From Caulobacter sp. SLTY (GTDB taxonomy: Bacteria; Pseudomonadota; Alphaproteobacteria; Caulobacterales; Caulobacteraceae): 64,000 nucleotides of DNA. Position 1 is the first letter of the stretch. Each line of letters opens with the position of its first letter. The stretch spans positions 43,226 to 107,225 of the forward strand of contig NZ_JAAALA010000013.1 of assembly GCF_009905535.1 (NCBI RefSeq), in the 5' to 3' direction. The notes under the pieces were generated by a model. The model saw only the letters and a program-made list of their open reading frames with translations, searched no databases and had not been told where the DNA came from. This document shows, in pieces, positions 1 to 8,422 of this stretch. The position numbers were made by a program, and so were the translations under genes.

Positions 1-2
1 TG

Positions 3-446
3 AAGGACGTGCTGGGCGACCTGAAGGGAAAGCGGGCGGTGGTGATCGGCCGATCCAACCTGATGGGCAAGCCGATGGCCCAGCTGCTGCTGGCCGCCGA
101 CTGCACGGTGACCATCGCCCACAGCCGCACCGTCGATCTGCCGGCCGTTTGCCGCGAGGCCGACATTCTGGTTGCGGCGGTCGGTCGGGCCGAAATGGTG
201 CGTGGCGACTGGATCAAGCCCGGCGCGGTGGTGATCGACGTCGGCATCAGCCGGTTCCCGTCCCGCGATCCGGTCAAGGCGGCCGAGGGCAAGACCCGGC
301 TGGTCGGCGACGTGGCGTTCGACGAGGCCAAGGCCGTGGCCGGCTGGATCACCCCGGTGCCGGGCGGGGTGGGCCCTATGACCATCGCCTGCCTGCTGGC
401 CAACACCCTGACGGCGGCGAAGCGGCTTCATGGGATTGGGGCGTAG
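3..446 (+). CDS. folD: FolD, bifunctional methylenetetrahydrofolate dehydrogenase/cyclohydrolase (3' part)
   Basis: This is the C-terminal half (about 147 residues) of FolD, which interconverts 5,10-methylene-THF and 10-formyl-THF in cytosolic one-carbon metabolism. The open frame runs in from the left edge, so the start lies outside the window; full-length FolD is usually about 290-300 residues. Visible family motifs are [14 protein letters not shown], which begins the NADP-binding Rossmann part, VVIDVGISR, and the signature [19 protein letters not shown] near the end. The methionine-like codon at position 9 is an internal GTG and not the start. The next gene begins 93 bases downstream on the same strand and is functionally unrelated. 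Assignment is secure. Confidence 0.95.
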   Translation, partial: KDVLGDLKGKRAVVIGRSNLMGKPMAQLLLAADCTVTIAHSRTVDLPAVCREADILVAAVGRAEMVRGDWIKPGAVVIDVGISRFPSRDPVKAAEGKTRLVGDVAFDEAKAVAGWITPVPGGVGPMTIACLLANTLTAAKRLHGIGA

Positions 447-539
447 GCTCGCCCCTCCCGCGGAAGTTTGGGTTGCCAACAAGGGTGACGCTGGTGTCAC
501 CTTTGCCCAAGAGCGGACTCACGCGCTCATGGGGACGGC

Positions 540-884
540 ATGATCAGGATTTCACTGGCAGTGGCGGCGGCGTTGGGGCTGGCCGCCTGTGGGGCGCACC
601 CCAAGGCGATCACGCCCGAGCAGTCCGCCGCCCTGGCCCCGGCCGATGCGCGGCTGAGCGGGCTGTATGAGACCTCCTGCAAGACCTGCCACACCATCGC
701 CGGGTCCGGCGCGCCGCTGACCGGCGACGCGCGGGCCTGGGAGCCTCGGATGAAGCAGGGGATGGCGACCCTGGTGGCCCACACCGTCCAGGGCTTCAAG
801 GCCATGCCGGCCGGGGGACAGTGCGCGGCCTGCACGGCGGCGGACTACGAGGCGCTGATCGTCTTCATGTCGAAGGAGCCCTGA
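540..884 (+). CDS. Lipoprotein class I cytochrome c
   Basis: A 114-residue secreted c-type cytochrome. The N-terminus is a lipoprotein signal peptide with lipobox LAAC (Cys17), so it is probably membrane-anchored on the periplasmic side. A single haem-binding CKTCH motif sits near residues 47-51, and a Met within KAMPAGG around residue 88 is the candidate sixth ligand. A second CAAC pair follows at about residues 95-98, as in cytochrome c5-like proteins. The gene ends 3 bases before a flavin-dependent lactone oxidase, so the cytochrome is plausibly the electron acceptor of that enzyme (inference from spacing). A purine-rich GGGGACGG precedes the ATG. Confidence 0.85.
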   Translation: MIRISLAVAAALGLAACGAHPKAITPEQSAALAPADARLSGLYETSCKTCHTIAGSGAPLTGDARAWEPRMKQGMATLVAHTVQGFKAMPAGGQCAACTAADYEALIVFMSKEP

Positions 885-887
885 GCC

Positions 888-2294
888 ATGTTGACCAGAC
901 GCAAGGCCTTGGCCATCACCGGCGCGGCGGTTGGCGGCGTGGCCATTGCCGGAACCGGGGCGGCGGTGCTGGCCAACCGCGACAAGCCCGAGCCGCCCTC
1001 ACCGGCGGCGGTGGACGGCCAGGGCCGGATGCTGTGGCGCAACTGGTCGGGGATCCAGAACGCCTATCCGGCCGCGCGGCTGGCGCCCAAGGACGAGGGC
1101 GAACTGGCGGCCGGGTTGAAAGCCGCAGCCGCCCCGATCCGGGCCGTCGGGGCCGGCCACAGCTTTACCGCCCTGGCCGCCACCAGCGGGACCTTGGTGT
1201 CGCTCGACGCCATGGCCGGGGTGACCGGTTGGGACGGCGACGTGGCCACAGTGCGGGCCGGCACGCGGCTGGGCGCCCTGGGACCGGCGCTGGCGGCCAA
1301 GGGCCACGCGATGGCCAACCTGCCCGACATCAACAAGCAGTCGCTGGCCGGGGCGATGGCCACCGCCACCCATGGGACGGGGCAGGGGCTTAAGGCGCTG
1401 CACGGCGACGTGGTCGGCCTGACCCTGGTCACCGCCGAGGGCGAGACCATCGAATGCGACGCCGTCCGCCGGCCGGAGGTGTTCCAGGCGGCCAAGGTGT
1501 CGCTGGGGGCGCTGGGCATCGTCACCCAGGTGCGGCTGGCCACCGGGGCCAACCGCCGCGTCCGCCGTCGCGTCTGGCTGGAGCCCTTCGAGGAGACCCT
1601 CGGCAAGGCCGAGGAACGCTGGCGCACCCATCGTAACTACGAATTCTACGCCGTGCCCTTCACTGGCTTGGCCGCCAACATCACCCACGACGAGACCGAC
1701 GATCCGGTCCAGGCCCCGCCGCCCAGCCAGGACGACGCCTTCCTCGACGCCCTGAAGATGCTGCGCAACACCTTCGGCTGGTCGCACGGCCTGCGAAAGA
1801 CCGCCGCCGGGGTCCTGCTCGGCGGCGCGGAGGAGGAGACGGCGGTCGATGAGGGCTGGAAGCTGCTGTCCACCGAACGCCCCGTCCGCTTCAACGAGAT
1901 CGAATACCACCTGCCGCCGGAGACCCAGCTGGAGGCGCTGAAGGCGGTAATGGCCGTCATCGAGAAGGAGCGCCCCGACGTCTTCTTCCCCATCGAAGTC
2001 CGCCGAACGGCGGCCGACGAGGCCTGGCTCTCACCCTTCCAGGGCGGCGCGCGGGGCTCGGTCGCCGTCCACGCCTGGTACAAGGACGAGTACGCCTTCT
2101 TCTTCGACCTGATCGAGCCGATCTTCCAACGCGCCGGCGGCCGGCCACACTGGGGCAAGCTGCACAGCCTGAAGGGCCAGCGGCTGAACGGCCTCTATCC
2201 CAACTGGAAGGATTTCCTGGAAGTGCGGAGGACTCTGGATCCGAAAGGGCGAATGCTGAACCCGTACCTGACGGGGTTATTCGACCTGACGTGA
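888..2294 (+). CDS. FAD-binding sugar-1,4-lactone oxidase (D-arabinono-1,4-lactone oxidase family)
   Basis: A 468-residue FAD-linked oxidoreductase. The N-terminus MLTRRKALAITGAAVGG resembles a twin-arginine signal, which suggests export of the folded flavoprotein. The FAD_binding_4 (PCMH) domain is visible around residues 45-220, with GAGHSFTALAATSGTLVSLD and the flavin-contact region ATATHGTG. The C-terminal ALO-type domain ends with HWGKLHSL, the family's HWxK-like motif. Family members oxidise aldono-lactones or polyols using O2 or a cytochrome. The immediately upstream cytochrome c (3-bp gap) suggests electrons pass to a cytochrome here. The exact substrate cannot be read from sequence. 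Confidence 0.88.
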   Translation: MLTRRKALAITGAAVGGVAIAGTGAAVLANRDKPEPPSPAAVDGQGRMLWRNWSGIQNAYPAARLAPKDEGELAAGLKAAAAPIRAVGAGHSFTALAATSGTLVSLDAMAGVTGWDGDVATVRAGTRLGALGPALAAKGHAMANLPDINKQSLAGAMATATHGTGQGLKALHGDVVGLTLVTAEGETIECDAVRRPEVFQAAKVSLGALGIVTQVRLATGANRRVRRRVWLEPFEETLGKAEERWRTHRNYEFYAVPFTGLAANITHDETDDPVQAPPPSQDDAFLDALKMLRNTFGWSHGLRKTAAGVLLGGAEEETAVDEGWKLLSTERPVRFNEIEYHLPPETQLEALKAVMAVIEKERPDVFFPIEVRRTAADEAWLSPFQGGARGSVAVHAWYKDEYAFFFDLIEPIFQRAGGRPHWGKLHSLKGQRLNGLYPNWKDFLEVRRTLDPKGRMLNPYLTGLFDLT

Positions 2295-2297
2295 GCC

Positions 2298-2627
2298 TCA
2301 GCGCAGCAGTTCGAGGCCGTGCTTCTCAACTAGGGTGAGGAGCTTGAGCGCGGGGCCGCTGGGCGCCTTCGCACCGGCTTCCCACTTCTGAATCGTGGAC
2401 TCTGAGGTGTTCAGGATCGAGGCGAACACCGGCTGGCTGACATTGTTGGCCAGCCTCAAGGCCTTGATGCGGCCGGGTGTGAAACGCTGGACCGGCGTAA
2501 GGCAGGTCTCATCGAACTGGCGCAGCGTTTCCTTACTGATCGTACCGGCCTTAGCCATGCCGGACACGGCGCTGTGGATCGCCTCGAAGGCTTCAGATTT
2601 GAAGGTCCGACCCTTAGGTTGGCTCAT
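2298..2627 (-). CDS. XRE-family antitoxin (HigA/NadS-like)
   Basis: A 109-residue DNA-binding protein. Residues about 50-105 form an XRE/Cro helix-turn-helix: the segment with NNVSQPVFASILNTSESTIQ is the classic recognition core, followed by WEAGAKAPSGPALKLL. The N-terminal 45 residues would wrap the toxin. It overlaps the upstream toxin gene by 14 bp, in the toxin-first order typical of HigBA. It should neutralise the toxin and repress the operon through the palindrome at 2977-2993. Its stop lies 3 bp from the stop of the convergent lactone oxidase. Confidence 0.9.
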   Translation of the reverse strand: MSQPKGRTFKSEAFEAIHSAVSGMAKAGTISKETLRQFDETCLTPVQRFTPGRIKALRLANNVSQPVFASILNTSESTIQKWEAGAKAPSGPALKLLTLVEKHGLELLR

Positions 2628-2973
2628 TCGAAATCTCCATCAGTTCACCGGCCTCAAGTTCAGCCTTCAAGTCTGCGTCGGTCTTCAGTGCATAGAGATC
2701 GGCGAGGACCCGGAAAGCCAGAAGCTCACTGTCGTCGATGTTTTCCCTGTCCTTCTTAGCGAAGAGGTACGCATAGATCCAATGTCCTCGCCCCTTCATA
2801 AGGATGATGGAGCGGTGCTGGTTCTTATTCAGCCGCTTCTTGAAGACTCCGCCGCCGAGATCGCTGGCCTGACCCTTCTCCGCTTCCTGAATGGCTTGCC
2901 GAAGCTCGGCATCGTTGATACGCGCCTTTCGGGCGGCGCGACTGAACCATTTCGTCTTGAATATCCGGCCCAT
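2614..2973 (-). CDS. RelE/HigB-type toxin of a type II toxin-antitoxin system
   Basis: A 119-residue protein of the RelE-like family. The start MGRIFKTKWFSRAARKARI matches the family pattern, and GGGVFKKRLNKNQHRSIILMKGR followed by HWIYAYLFAKKDREN is the conserved core. RelE/HigB toxins cleave translated mRNA at the ribosome; here the catalytic residues can only be presumed among the basic residues of KKRLNKNQHR. It is the first gene of the pair and is co-transcribed with the antitoxin. The start codon lies 3 bp inside a perfect 17-bp inverted repeat, so the leader is very short or absent. No frameshift or truncation is seen. Confidence 0.88.
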   Translation of the reverse strand: MGRIFKTKWFSRAARKARINDAELRQAIQEAEKGQASDLGGGVFKKRLNKNQHRSIILMKGRGHWIYAYLFAKKDRENIDDSELLAFRVLADLYALKTDADLKAELEAGELMEISNEPT

Positions 2974-2976
2974 AAG

Positions 2977-2993
2977 ATAGCACGCGGTGCTAT
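2977..2993 (-). promoter_or_regulatory. Operator palindrome of the toxin-antitoxin operon
   Basis: ATAGCAC-GCG-GTGCTAT is a perfect 7-bp inverted repeat with a 3-bp centre, 3 bp upstream of the toxin start. On the minus strand a TTGAAA lies 16 bp upstream of TATCTT, and these elements flank and overlap the repeat, so a bound antitoxin would block the promoter. The -10-like hexamer abuts the start codon, so the exact transcription start is uncertain. Confidence 0.75.
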
Positions 2994-3008
2994 GTTTTCA
3001 ACCCCGTT

Positions 3009-3614
3009 CTACCGCCCGCCCTCCAGCGACACCACCCAGCTGTTCAGCTGCGTCAGCGTCTGCGTCAGCGCGGTGTTGTAGGCCGGGACGATTGCGCTGA
3101 CGCGGTTGTCGCTGGTCTGGATTTCGGCCTTGAAGACCTTCTCCACGGTCGTCCCGTCGCGCTCGTTGCGGCGCATGGCGGCCTTGATCTCCACCACCAC
3201 CACCGGCGCGCCTTCCGGCCCGTTGCGGTACTGGACTTCAAACCGCTGTACATCCAGCCGCAGGATGAAGTCCGTGCGCCCCATCTCGCCGGGGCTGACC
3301 AGGCGGGCGTTGCCGGCCTGGAAGGCGCGGATCAGTTCTTCCTCGAAGATCTGCGCGGCGGGCGCGCCCCACCGGGCGCTGTCGATATAGGCCAGTTCGC
3401 CATTGGTGACCGTCAGGAGGCCGTCGCCGGAGGCTGCGCGGTCGAAGGCGATCGGGCCCCGGCTGACGTCGAACGTCTTCACCGACACCTCCGAGGGGGC
3501 CTCGATCTCGAAGCGGTAGAGCTTGGACGGCTCGGCTTCCGGGAACAGGGTGATGCAGGCGCCCAGGCCCAGGGCGGCGGCCGCGAGGACGGCGGTGCGG
3601 AGGAGCGTCTTCAC
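3009..3614 (-). CDS. ABC-type transport auxiliary lipoprotein (PqiC/YmbA-like)
   Basis: A 201-residue lipoprotein and last gene of the Mla/MCE lipid transport operon. The signal peptide ends in lipobox LGAC (Cys20) followed by Ile, which favours outer-membrane anchoring. The mature part fits the ABC-type auxiliary lipoprotein family (PF03886): SKLYRFEIEAP at the start of the domain, and alternating hydrophobic segments such as TDFILRLDVQRFEVQYRNG. PqiC-type proteins tether the MCE tunnel to the outer membrane. The gene overlaps mlaD by 4 bp, so translation is coupled. The assignment rests on both sequence and context. Confidence 0.85.
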   Translation of the reverse strand: MKTLLRTAVLAAAALGLGACITLFPEAEPSKLYRFEIEAPSEVSVKTFDVSRGPIAFDRAASGDGLLTVTNGELAYIDSARWGAPAAQIFEEELIRAFQAGNARLVSPGEMGRTDFILRLDVQRFEVQYRNGPEGAPVVVVEIKAAMRRNERDGTTVEKVFKAEIQTSDNRVSAIVPAYNTALTQTLTQLNSWVVSLEGGR

Positions 3615-4549
3615 GGCTTCACCTTCTTCTTCTCGGCGGGCGGCTTGCCGACCAGGCCCTGCGGGTTCTTCTCGGCCTCGTTGACCAGCCGCTCGAAGGA
3701 GTCCACGGCCCCCTGCAGCGAGCTGACGGCGCTGGTCAGCTGGGGCAGGCCCTCGTTGGCGAAGTCGTTCACCGGGCCGTCGAGCTTGGCCAGGATGGTC
3801 GACACGTCGGCGGCGGCCTTGTCGACCTTCAGCGCCGCGGCGTCGATGTTGGCCAGGGTCTGTTTGGCGTCCTTGTCGATCAGGCTGCGGCCGGACTTGG
3901 CCAGCTCGGTGTATTCCTTGGCCGCGACCTCGAAAGTCTGGAGGGCGCGGCGGGCGTCGGCGATGATTTCCTTCTGCTCGCGCGCCTCGGCGGTGAAGGC
4001 CTGGAGGTCGTCCAACGCGGCGCCGAAGGTGGTGATGTTCTCATCGCCCAGCACCCGGTTGATCCGGTCCAGCGCCTCGATCGTTCGGGTCAGCACCGTG
4101 CCGCCCCCGGCCAGCAGGTCCGAAAGGGCCGACCTCTGGGTCCGGATGATCGGCACCTCGCCGTCTGCCACTGTGTCCTTCAGCAGCCGCTTGGCGGGAT
4201 CCCCTGCGGTGATCTGGATGTAGTTGATGCCGGTGATGCCCTGGGGCTCCAGGGTGGCGTAGCTGTCCTCGCGGATCGGCACGTCGGTGGTCACCTTGAT
4301 GCGGGCGATCACGCGATTGGGGTCGCGGCTGTCCAGCTTGATGGTGGAGACATCGCCCACCTTGATGCCGTTGAAATGCACCTCGCCGCCCTCGGACAGG
4401 CCGCGCACCGGGCCGACGAACAGCACGTCGTACTCGTCGAACTGCTTGTTGAAGCCCAGCCTCGCCAGCCAGAAGACAAAGACGACGGCCGCGATGAACA
4501 GCAGCAGCGAGGCCGCTCCCACCAGCGCGTAGTTGGCGTTTCTTTCCAT
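3611..4549 (-). CDS. mlaD: MlaD-like MCE-domain lipid-binding protein
   Basis: A 312-residue periplasmic protein anchored by one N-terminal membrane segment (about residues 6-30, LVGAASLLLFIAAVVFVFWL). The single MCE domain spans about residues 38-118 (YDVLFVGPVRGLSEGGEVHF, then GDVSTIKLD, and ITGINYIQIT). The C-terminal 190 residues are mostly helical with heptad-like patterns (ADVSTILAKLDGPVNDFANEG), as in longer MCE proteins that form a channel toward the outer membrane. MlaD-type rings move phospholipids between the ABC transporter and the outer membrane. It shares one base with the mlaF stop (TGATG) and overlaps the lipoprotein gene downstream. Confidence 0.9.
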   Translation of the reverse strand: MERNANYALVGAASLLLFIAAVVFVFWLARLGFNKQFDEYDVLFVGPVRGLSEGGEVHFNGIKVGDVSTIKLDSRDPNRVIARIKVTTDVPIREDSYATLEPQGITGINYIQITAGDPAKRLLKDTVADGEVPIIRTQRSALSDLLAGGGTVLTRTIEALDRINRVLGDENITTFGAALDDLQAFTAEAREQKEIIADARRALQTFEVAAKEYTELAKSGRSLIDKDAKQTLANIDAAALKVDKAAADVSTILAKLDGPVNDFANEGLPQLTSAVSSLQGAVDSFERLVNEAEKNPQGLVGKPPAEKKKVKP

Positions 4550-5385
4550 CAGACTCTCGTGCCCTGTTGGCTCGCGCGTGCGGCGCGGCCTCGCGGACCC
4601 AGGAAGTATTCCTGAATCCAGGGATGTTCGGAATGCTCAAGTTGGCCGACCGGCGCCACGGCCACCACCTGCTTGTCGGCCAGAACGGCGACCCGGTCGG
4701 TGATCGTATAGAGGCTGTCCAGGTCGTGGGTGATCATGAACACGGTCAGGCCCAGGCTGCGGCTGAGGTCGAGGATCAGCTCGTCGAAGGCCGAGGCGCC
4801 GATCGGGTCGAGGCCGGCGGTCGGCTCGTCGAGGAACAGGAGCTCGGGATCGAAGGCCAGGGCGCGGGCCAGGCCGGCCCGCTTGCGCATGCCGCCGGAG
4901 AGTTCCGCCGGCTTCAGCGCCCCGGCGCGGGGCGGCAGGCCGACCAGGGCGATCTTCAGCTCGGCCAGCTCGTCGATCTCGCGGCGGGAAAGATCGGTGT
5001 GCTCGTGCAGCGGCGCGGCGACGTTCTGCTTGACGGTGAGCGAGGAGAACAGCGCCCCCTGCTGGAACAGCACGCCCCAGCGCCGCTCGATAGCCGACCA
5101 TTTGCGGCGGCTGGCATGCTGAATGTCCTGGCCGAAGATGCGGACGCTGCCGCCCTCCGGCTCCTTCAGCCCGATAATGGTGTTCAGCAGCACCGACTTG
5201 CCGGTGCCCGAGCCGCCGACCACACCCAGCACCTCCCCGCGCTTGACGGTCAGGTCGAGGTTCTCGTGGATGACGGTGTCGCCGAAGGCCGAGTACAGGC
5301 CCTTGACCTCGATGGGCGGCGCCTCGGCGTCGAGGCCGTCCTCTTCCAGGGCGCGGTCGTGCGGGTCGAGCGTGGCGTCGGTCAT
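4549..5385 (-). CDS. mlaF: MlaF-like ABC transporter ATP-binding protein
   Basis: A 278-residue cytoplasmic ATPase that powers the Mla-type lipid transporter. Walker A is GGSGTGKS at residues 57-64, the signature is LSGGMRKRAGLARAL, Walker B is LLFLDEP followed by TAGLDP, and the switch His is in MITHDLDSL. The LSGGMRKR variant is characteristic of MlaF/Ttg2A rather than of other ABC families. It overlaps the permease gene by 4 bp upstream and abuts mlaD downstream. Length and motifs are complete. Confidence 0.93.
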   Translation of the reverse strand: MTDATLDPHDRALEEDGLDAEAPPIEVKGLYSAFGDTVIHENLDLTVKRGEVLGVVGGSGTGKSVLLNTIIGLKEPEGGSVRIFGQDIQHASRRKWSAIERRWGVLFQQGALFSSLTVKQNVAAPLHEHTDLSRREIDELAELKIALVGLPPRAGALKPAELSGGMRKRAGLARALAFDPELLFLDEPTAGLDPIGASAFDELILDLSRSLGLTVFMITHDLDSLYTITDRVAVLADKQVVAVAPVGQLEHSEHPWIQEYFLGPRGRAARASQQGTRV

Positions 5386-6497
5386 ATGTTCAGCTCCATG
5401 TAGAGGAGCGCGAACAGCGCATCGACCAGGATGATGGCGAAAATCGCCTGGACCACGGCCGAGGTCACCCGGCGGCCGAGACTCTCGACGTCGCCCTCAA
5501 CCTCCATCCCCTGGCGGCAGCCGATCCCGGCAATCACGATGGCCATCACCGGGGCCTTGGACACCCCGGCCCAGAAGTGGGCGGCGCCGACGTTGTCGGC
5601 GATCCGCTGCCAGAAGAAGGTCGGCGACAGGCCCAGCGTGTTCCAGCTGACCACCAGCCCGCCGATCAGGCCGGCCAGATCGGCGACGAAGGTCAGCAGC
5701 GGCATGGTCACCAGCAGCGCCAGGAAGCGCGGCAGCACCAGGGCGTCGAAGGGATCGACCCCCATCACCCGCATGGCGTCGATTTCCTGGTTCATCTTCA
5801 TCGAGCCGATCTCGGCGGCGAAGGCCGAGGCCGAGCGGCCGGCCAGAAGCACGGCGGTGATCACGATGCCGAACTCGCGCAACACCGACACCCCGATCAG
5901 CTCGACCACGAACACCTCGGCCGCGAAGGCCCGCAGGGTGTTGATGCCCAGCAGCGCGACCACCGCTCCCAGGAAGAAGGTTGTGACCGCGACGATCGGC
6001 ACGGCGTCCAGCCCGGCGCGCTCGCACAGGGCGACGAAGGGGGCGGCGCGAAACTTGCGCGGATTGGTGATGGCGCGGCCGACGGAGGTCAGCAGGTGGC
6101 CGAGGAAGACCAGGGTCTCGTAGAGGTCGATCCCCAGGTTGACGACGCCCCGCCCGATGCGGACCAGCAGTTCGTAGAAGCCGCGATCCTGGCGATGGGG
6201 GCTGTGCTCGGCCTGCACCGCCTCGCCCACCAGATGCAGCAGCCGCTCGGTTTCCGGCCGGGCCAGCAGCAGTCCGGCTGATTCGCGGCCATCGGCGGCG
6301 CGGATGATGGCATAGGCCCCCGCGGTGTCGCAGCGGCCGACCTGCCGCAGGTCCAGGGTCACAGCTTTGGAATGCAGCAGGTTTTCGCTGAGGCGCGCGC
6401 CCGCGTCCTCGAGCGACTCAGCGGTCCAGTCGCCTGTCAGCTTGGCCGTCGAGCCATGCTCGCCCTGCAGAAGGGAGAAATCGGCGGGTTGAGGCAT
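5382..6497 (-). CDS. mlaE: MlaE-like permease with N-terminal STAS domain
   Basis: A 371-residue inner-membrane permease of the MlaE family, first gene of the operon. I place the start at MPQPADFSLL (ATG at 6495-6497) because the 18 residues upstream in the open frame do not resemble the family. The first ~100 residues form a STAS domain (AVTLDLRQVGRCDTAGAYAII), a fusion seen in some proteobacterial MlaE proteins that combines the roles of separate MlaB and MlaE. The rest has about five membrane segments with the family motif EIGSMKMNQEIDAMRVMGVDP. With mlaF, mlaD and the lipoprotein it forms a complete inner-to-outer membrane phospholipid trafficking system. Confidence 0.92.
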   Translation of the reverse strand: MPQPADFSLLQGEHGSTAKLTGDWTAESLEDAGARLSENLLHSKAVTLDLRQVGRCDTAGAYAIIRAADGRESAGLLLARPETERLLHLVGEAVQAEHSPHRQDRGFYELLVRIGRGVVNLGIDLYETLVFLGHLLTSVGRAITNPRKFRAAPFVALCERAGLDAVPIVAVTTFFLGAVVALLGINTLRAFAAEVFVVELIGVSVLREFGIVITAVLLAGRSASAFAAEIGSMKMNQEIDAMRVMGVDPFDALVLPRFLALLVTMPLLTFVADLAGLIGGLVVSWNTLGLSPTFFWQRIADNVGAAHFWAGVSKAPVMAIVIAGIGCRQGMEVEGDVESLGRRVTSAVVQAIFAIILVDALFALLYMELNI

Positions 6498-6660
6498 GGA
6501 CCGTGTCGGCTTCCCTTGTCGCGCACGGAAACTGCCACGCCCCGGCCCCATCGCAAAGGGCTTCGCCTGGGACGAAGTTCCCGCAAACCGTCGGTTGGCG
6601 CCGTTCAGACCGCAAAAGCTGCACGCAGGCCACAGTCGGCGCCGATCGAACGCGCCGACG

Positions 6661-8076
6661 CTAGCCGCCGAACCGACCGTCCATCAGCGCCGGCAGGCTG
6701 GCGGGCAGGCCCAGCAGGGGCCCGGAGGAGAGAAGGAGGACCACCTCTTCGCCGGTCAGGTCTGTCAGCTGGCTCTCGACTTCGCTCGGCGTGGCTGCGC
6801 CGGCGGCGGGCACGCCCGCGGCGTTGATCCGGGCCAGAATGTCATCATGTGTCAGCTGACTGTGGCTCGCCGCGCCGTGAACAGGCGGGGGGATGACGAT
6901 CACCCGCGCCACGTCATCGAAGACGGTGTCGTACCAGGTCAGCCCCTCGCGGTTCCGCCAGCTGAAGGTGTGCGGTTCGAAGATCACCACCAGCGGCCGG
7001 CCGGGATAGTGGAGAATCATCGCCTCGATGGCCGAGCGGGCCTTCTCGTAAGAGGAGCCGAACCCCTCGATCACCGGGACTTTCGAGGTGGTGGTCAGCC
7101 GGTCCAGCCGGCGGCGGATGCCCTGGAAGGATGAGACGGCGGACACCAGCTCCCCTTCGGTGACCAGGCCCCGGGTCAGCAGGAAGGCGGCCACGCCCAC
7201 CACGTTCTCGATGTTGTGGGCGCCCAGCAGCTGGGTCTGCAGGTCGAGGGTCCGGCCGTCCGGGGCGACCAGGGTGAAGCTGGAAGTCTCGCCGAACACC
7301 ACGTCGCGGCAGTACCAGCCCTCGCCGGGCGCCGTGCCGTACCAGACCGGCGAGACAGCGCAGTCGCCGGCGATGGCGCGTAGGGCCGGGGAGTCGCGCA
7401 GCACCACGGTGGCGCCGGGCTGGACGCGGGCCAGCAGGGCGCGGAACGGGGCCTCGTACTCCGGATAGGTCGGGAAGACGTTGAGGTGGTCATGCACCAG
7501 CGAGGTCAGCAGCAGGTGGTCCACGTCATAGAGCATGAACTTCGAGCGTCGGTCGGCCTGGCTGACGATGTACTCGTCGCCCTCCAGGATCATCGGCCCC
7601 GATCCCCAGGCTCCAGTCGGCCCGCCGCCGGCGGGAATCGCGCCGATCATGTAGCCGGGATCCTTGCCGGCCTCTCGCAGGATATAGGCCATCAGGGCGG
7701 TGCAGCTCGACTTGCCGAAGCTGCCGGCCACCAGGGTGACATCGCGGTCCCTGGTCTGCTCCGCGATCAGCTGGGGAAAGCCGGTCATCTCGATGCCGCG
7801 CGCGACCGTCTCGACGTATTCGGGGTTGGCCTCGCCGTGCAGCTTGGCGCTGCCGCCCAGGACGACCAGGTCGATCTCCGGCCCGATGTTCTCGGCCGCC
7901 AGGGTGCGGCGGAAGGGGATGCCGAGGGTTTCCAGATAGGTGCTGATCGGCGGGAAGGCCTCCTCGTCGGAGCCTCCGATCACATGGCCGGCGTCCCGCA
8001 TCATCAGGGCGGTGGCGCTCATCCCGGCGCCGGCGATGCCGATGAAGTGGATGTGGCGGGGGGTATCGGTCGTCAT
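6661..8076 (-). CDS. mpl: Mpl-like Mur ligase family protein
   Basis: A 471-residue Mur ligase. The N-terminal Rossmann motif HFIGIAGAGMSATALMM is that of MurC/Mpl proteins. The ATP loop reads VAGSFGKSSCTALMAYIL, the middle domain has LLTSLVHDHLNVFP, and the C-terminal domain has GIRRRLDRL and VIFEPHTFSWRN. Mpl attaches the recycled tripeptide L-Ala-D-Glu-mDAP to UDP-MurNAc in cell-wall recycling. The loop GSFGKSS departs from the usual GTHGKTT, so substrate or mechanism may differ. The start is taken at ATG 8074-8076 (MTTDTPRHIHFIGIAG) because the upstream extension is unlike the family. The neighbour upstream is a blaI-like repressor, which raises a possible cell-wall link. Confidence 0.82.
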   Translation of the reverse strand: MTTDTPRHIHFIGIAGAGMSATALMMRDAGHVIGGSDEEAFPPISTYLETLGIPFRRTLAAENIGPEIDLVVLGGSAKLHGEANPEYVETVARGIEMTGFPQLIAEQTRDRDVTLVAGSFGKSSCTALMAYILREAGKDPGYMIGAIPAGGGPTGAWGSGPMILEGDEYIVSQADRRSKFMLYDVDHLLLTSLVHDHLNVFPTYPEYEAPFRALLARVQPGATVVLRDSPALRAIAGDCAVSPVWYGTAPGEGWYCRDVVFGETSSFTLVAPDGRTLDLQTQLLGAHNIENVVGVAAFLLTRGLVTEGELVSAVSSFQGIRRRLDRLTTTSKVPVIEGFGSSYEKARSAIEAMILHYPGRPLVVIFEPHTFSWRNREGLTWYDTVFDDVARVIVIPPPVHGAASHSQLTHDDILARINAAGVPAAGAATPSEVESQLTDLTGEEVVLLLSSGPLLGLPASLPALMDGRFGG

Positions 8077-8107
8077 CCGGGCGGTGTCGGACCCCCGCGC
8101 CGCGATG

Positions 8108-8422
8108 TCAAATCCCCTCGTCAAGGATGCGACGCAGGGCCGCCGGATCGCCGCCCAGGAAGCGGTGCGCGAGGCCCCGCAATTCTACCCGGATAAAATC
8201 CTCACGGGTCATCTGGGGGTGGTAGCGCTGGCGGCCCTCTTCGCGCACCGACGTCACCAGGCCCTTGCCGATCAGGCGATGCAGCAGGGTCTTGATGGTG
8301 GCGTCACCCCAGGGTTGGACCGCCTTCACCTCCTCGATCAGCGAGACGAAGGGGAGGGGCCCGCGCCGCCAGAGCGCCGCCAGCACCTCGCTCTCCGCCT
8401 CGGTGACGTGGACCCGGCTCAC
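8108..8422 (-). CDS. BlaI/MecI/CopY-family transcriptional repressor
   Basis: A 104-residue winged-helix repressor starting at GTG 8420-8422. The start VSRVHVTEAESEVLAALWRRGPL and the DNA-recognition part GDATIKTLLHRLIGKGLV with wing REEGRQRYHP match the BlaI family closely (SVxTLLxRLxxKG pattern). Such dimers repress beta-lactamase, copper or other stress genes. No BlaR1/MecR1 sensor protease is visible nearby, so the inducing route is unknown. Its start overlaps the stop of the upstream membrane-protein gene as GTGA. The operator at 8880-8913 precedes that gene, so the pair is probably autoregulated. Confidence 0.88.
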   Translation of the reverse strand: MSRVHVTEAESEVLAALWRRGPLPFVSLIEEVKAVQPWGDATIKTLLHRLIGKGLVTSVREEGRQRYHPQMTREDFIRVELRGLAHRFLGGDPAALRRILDEGI

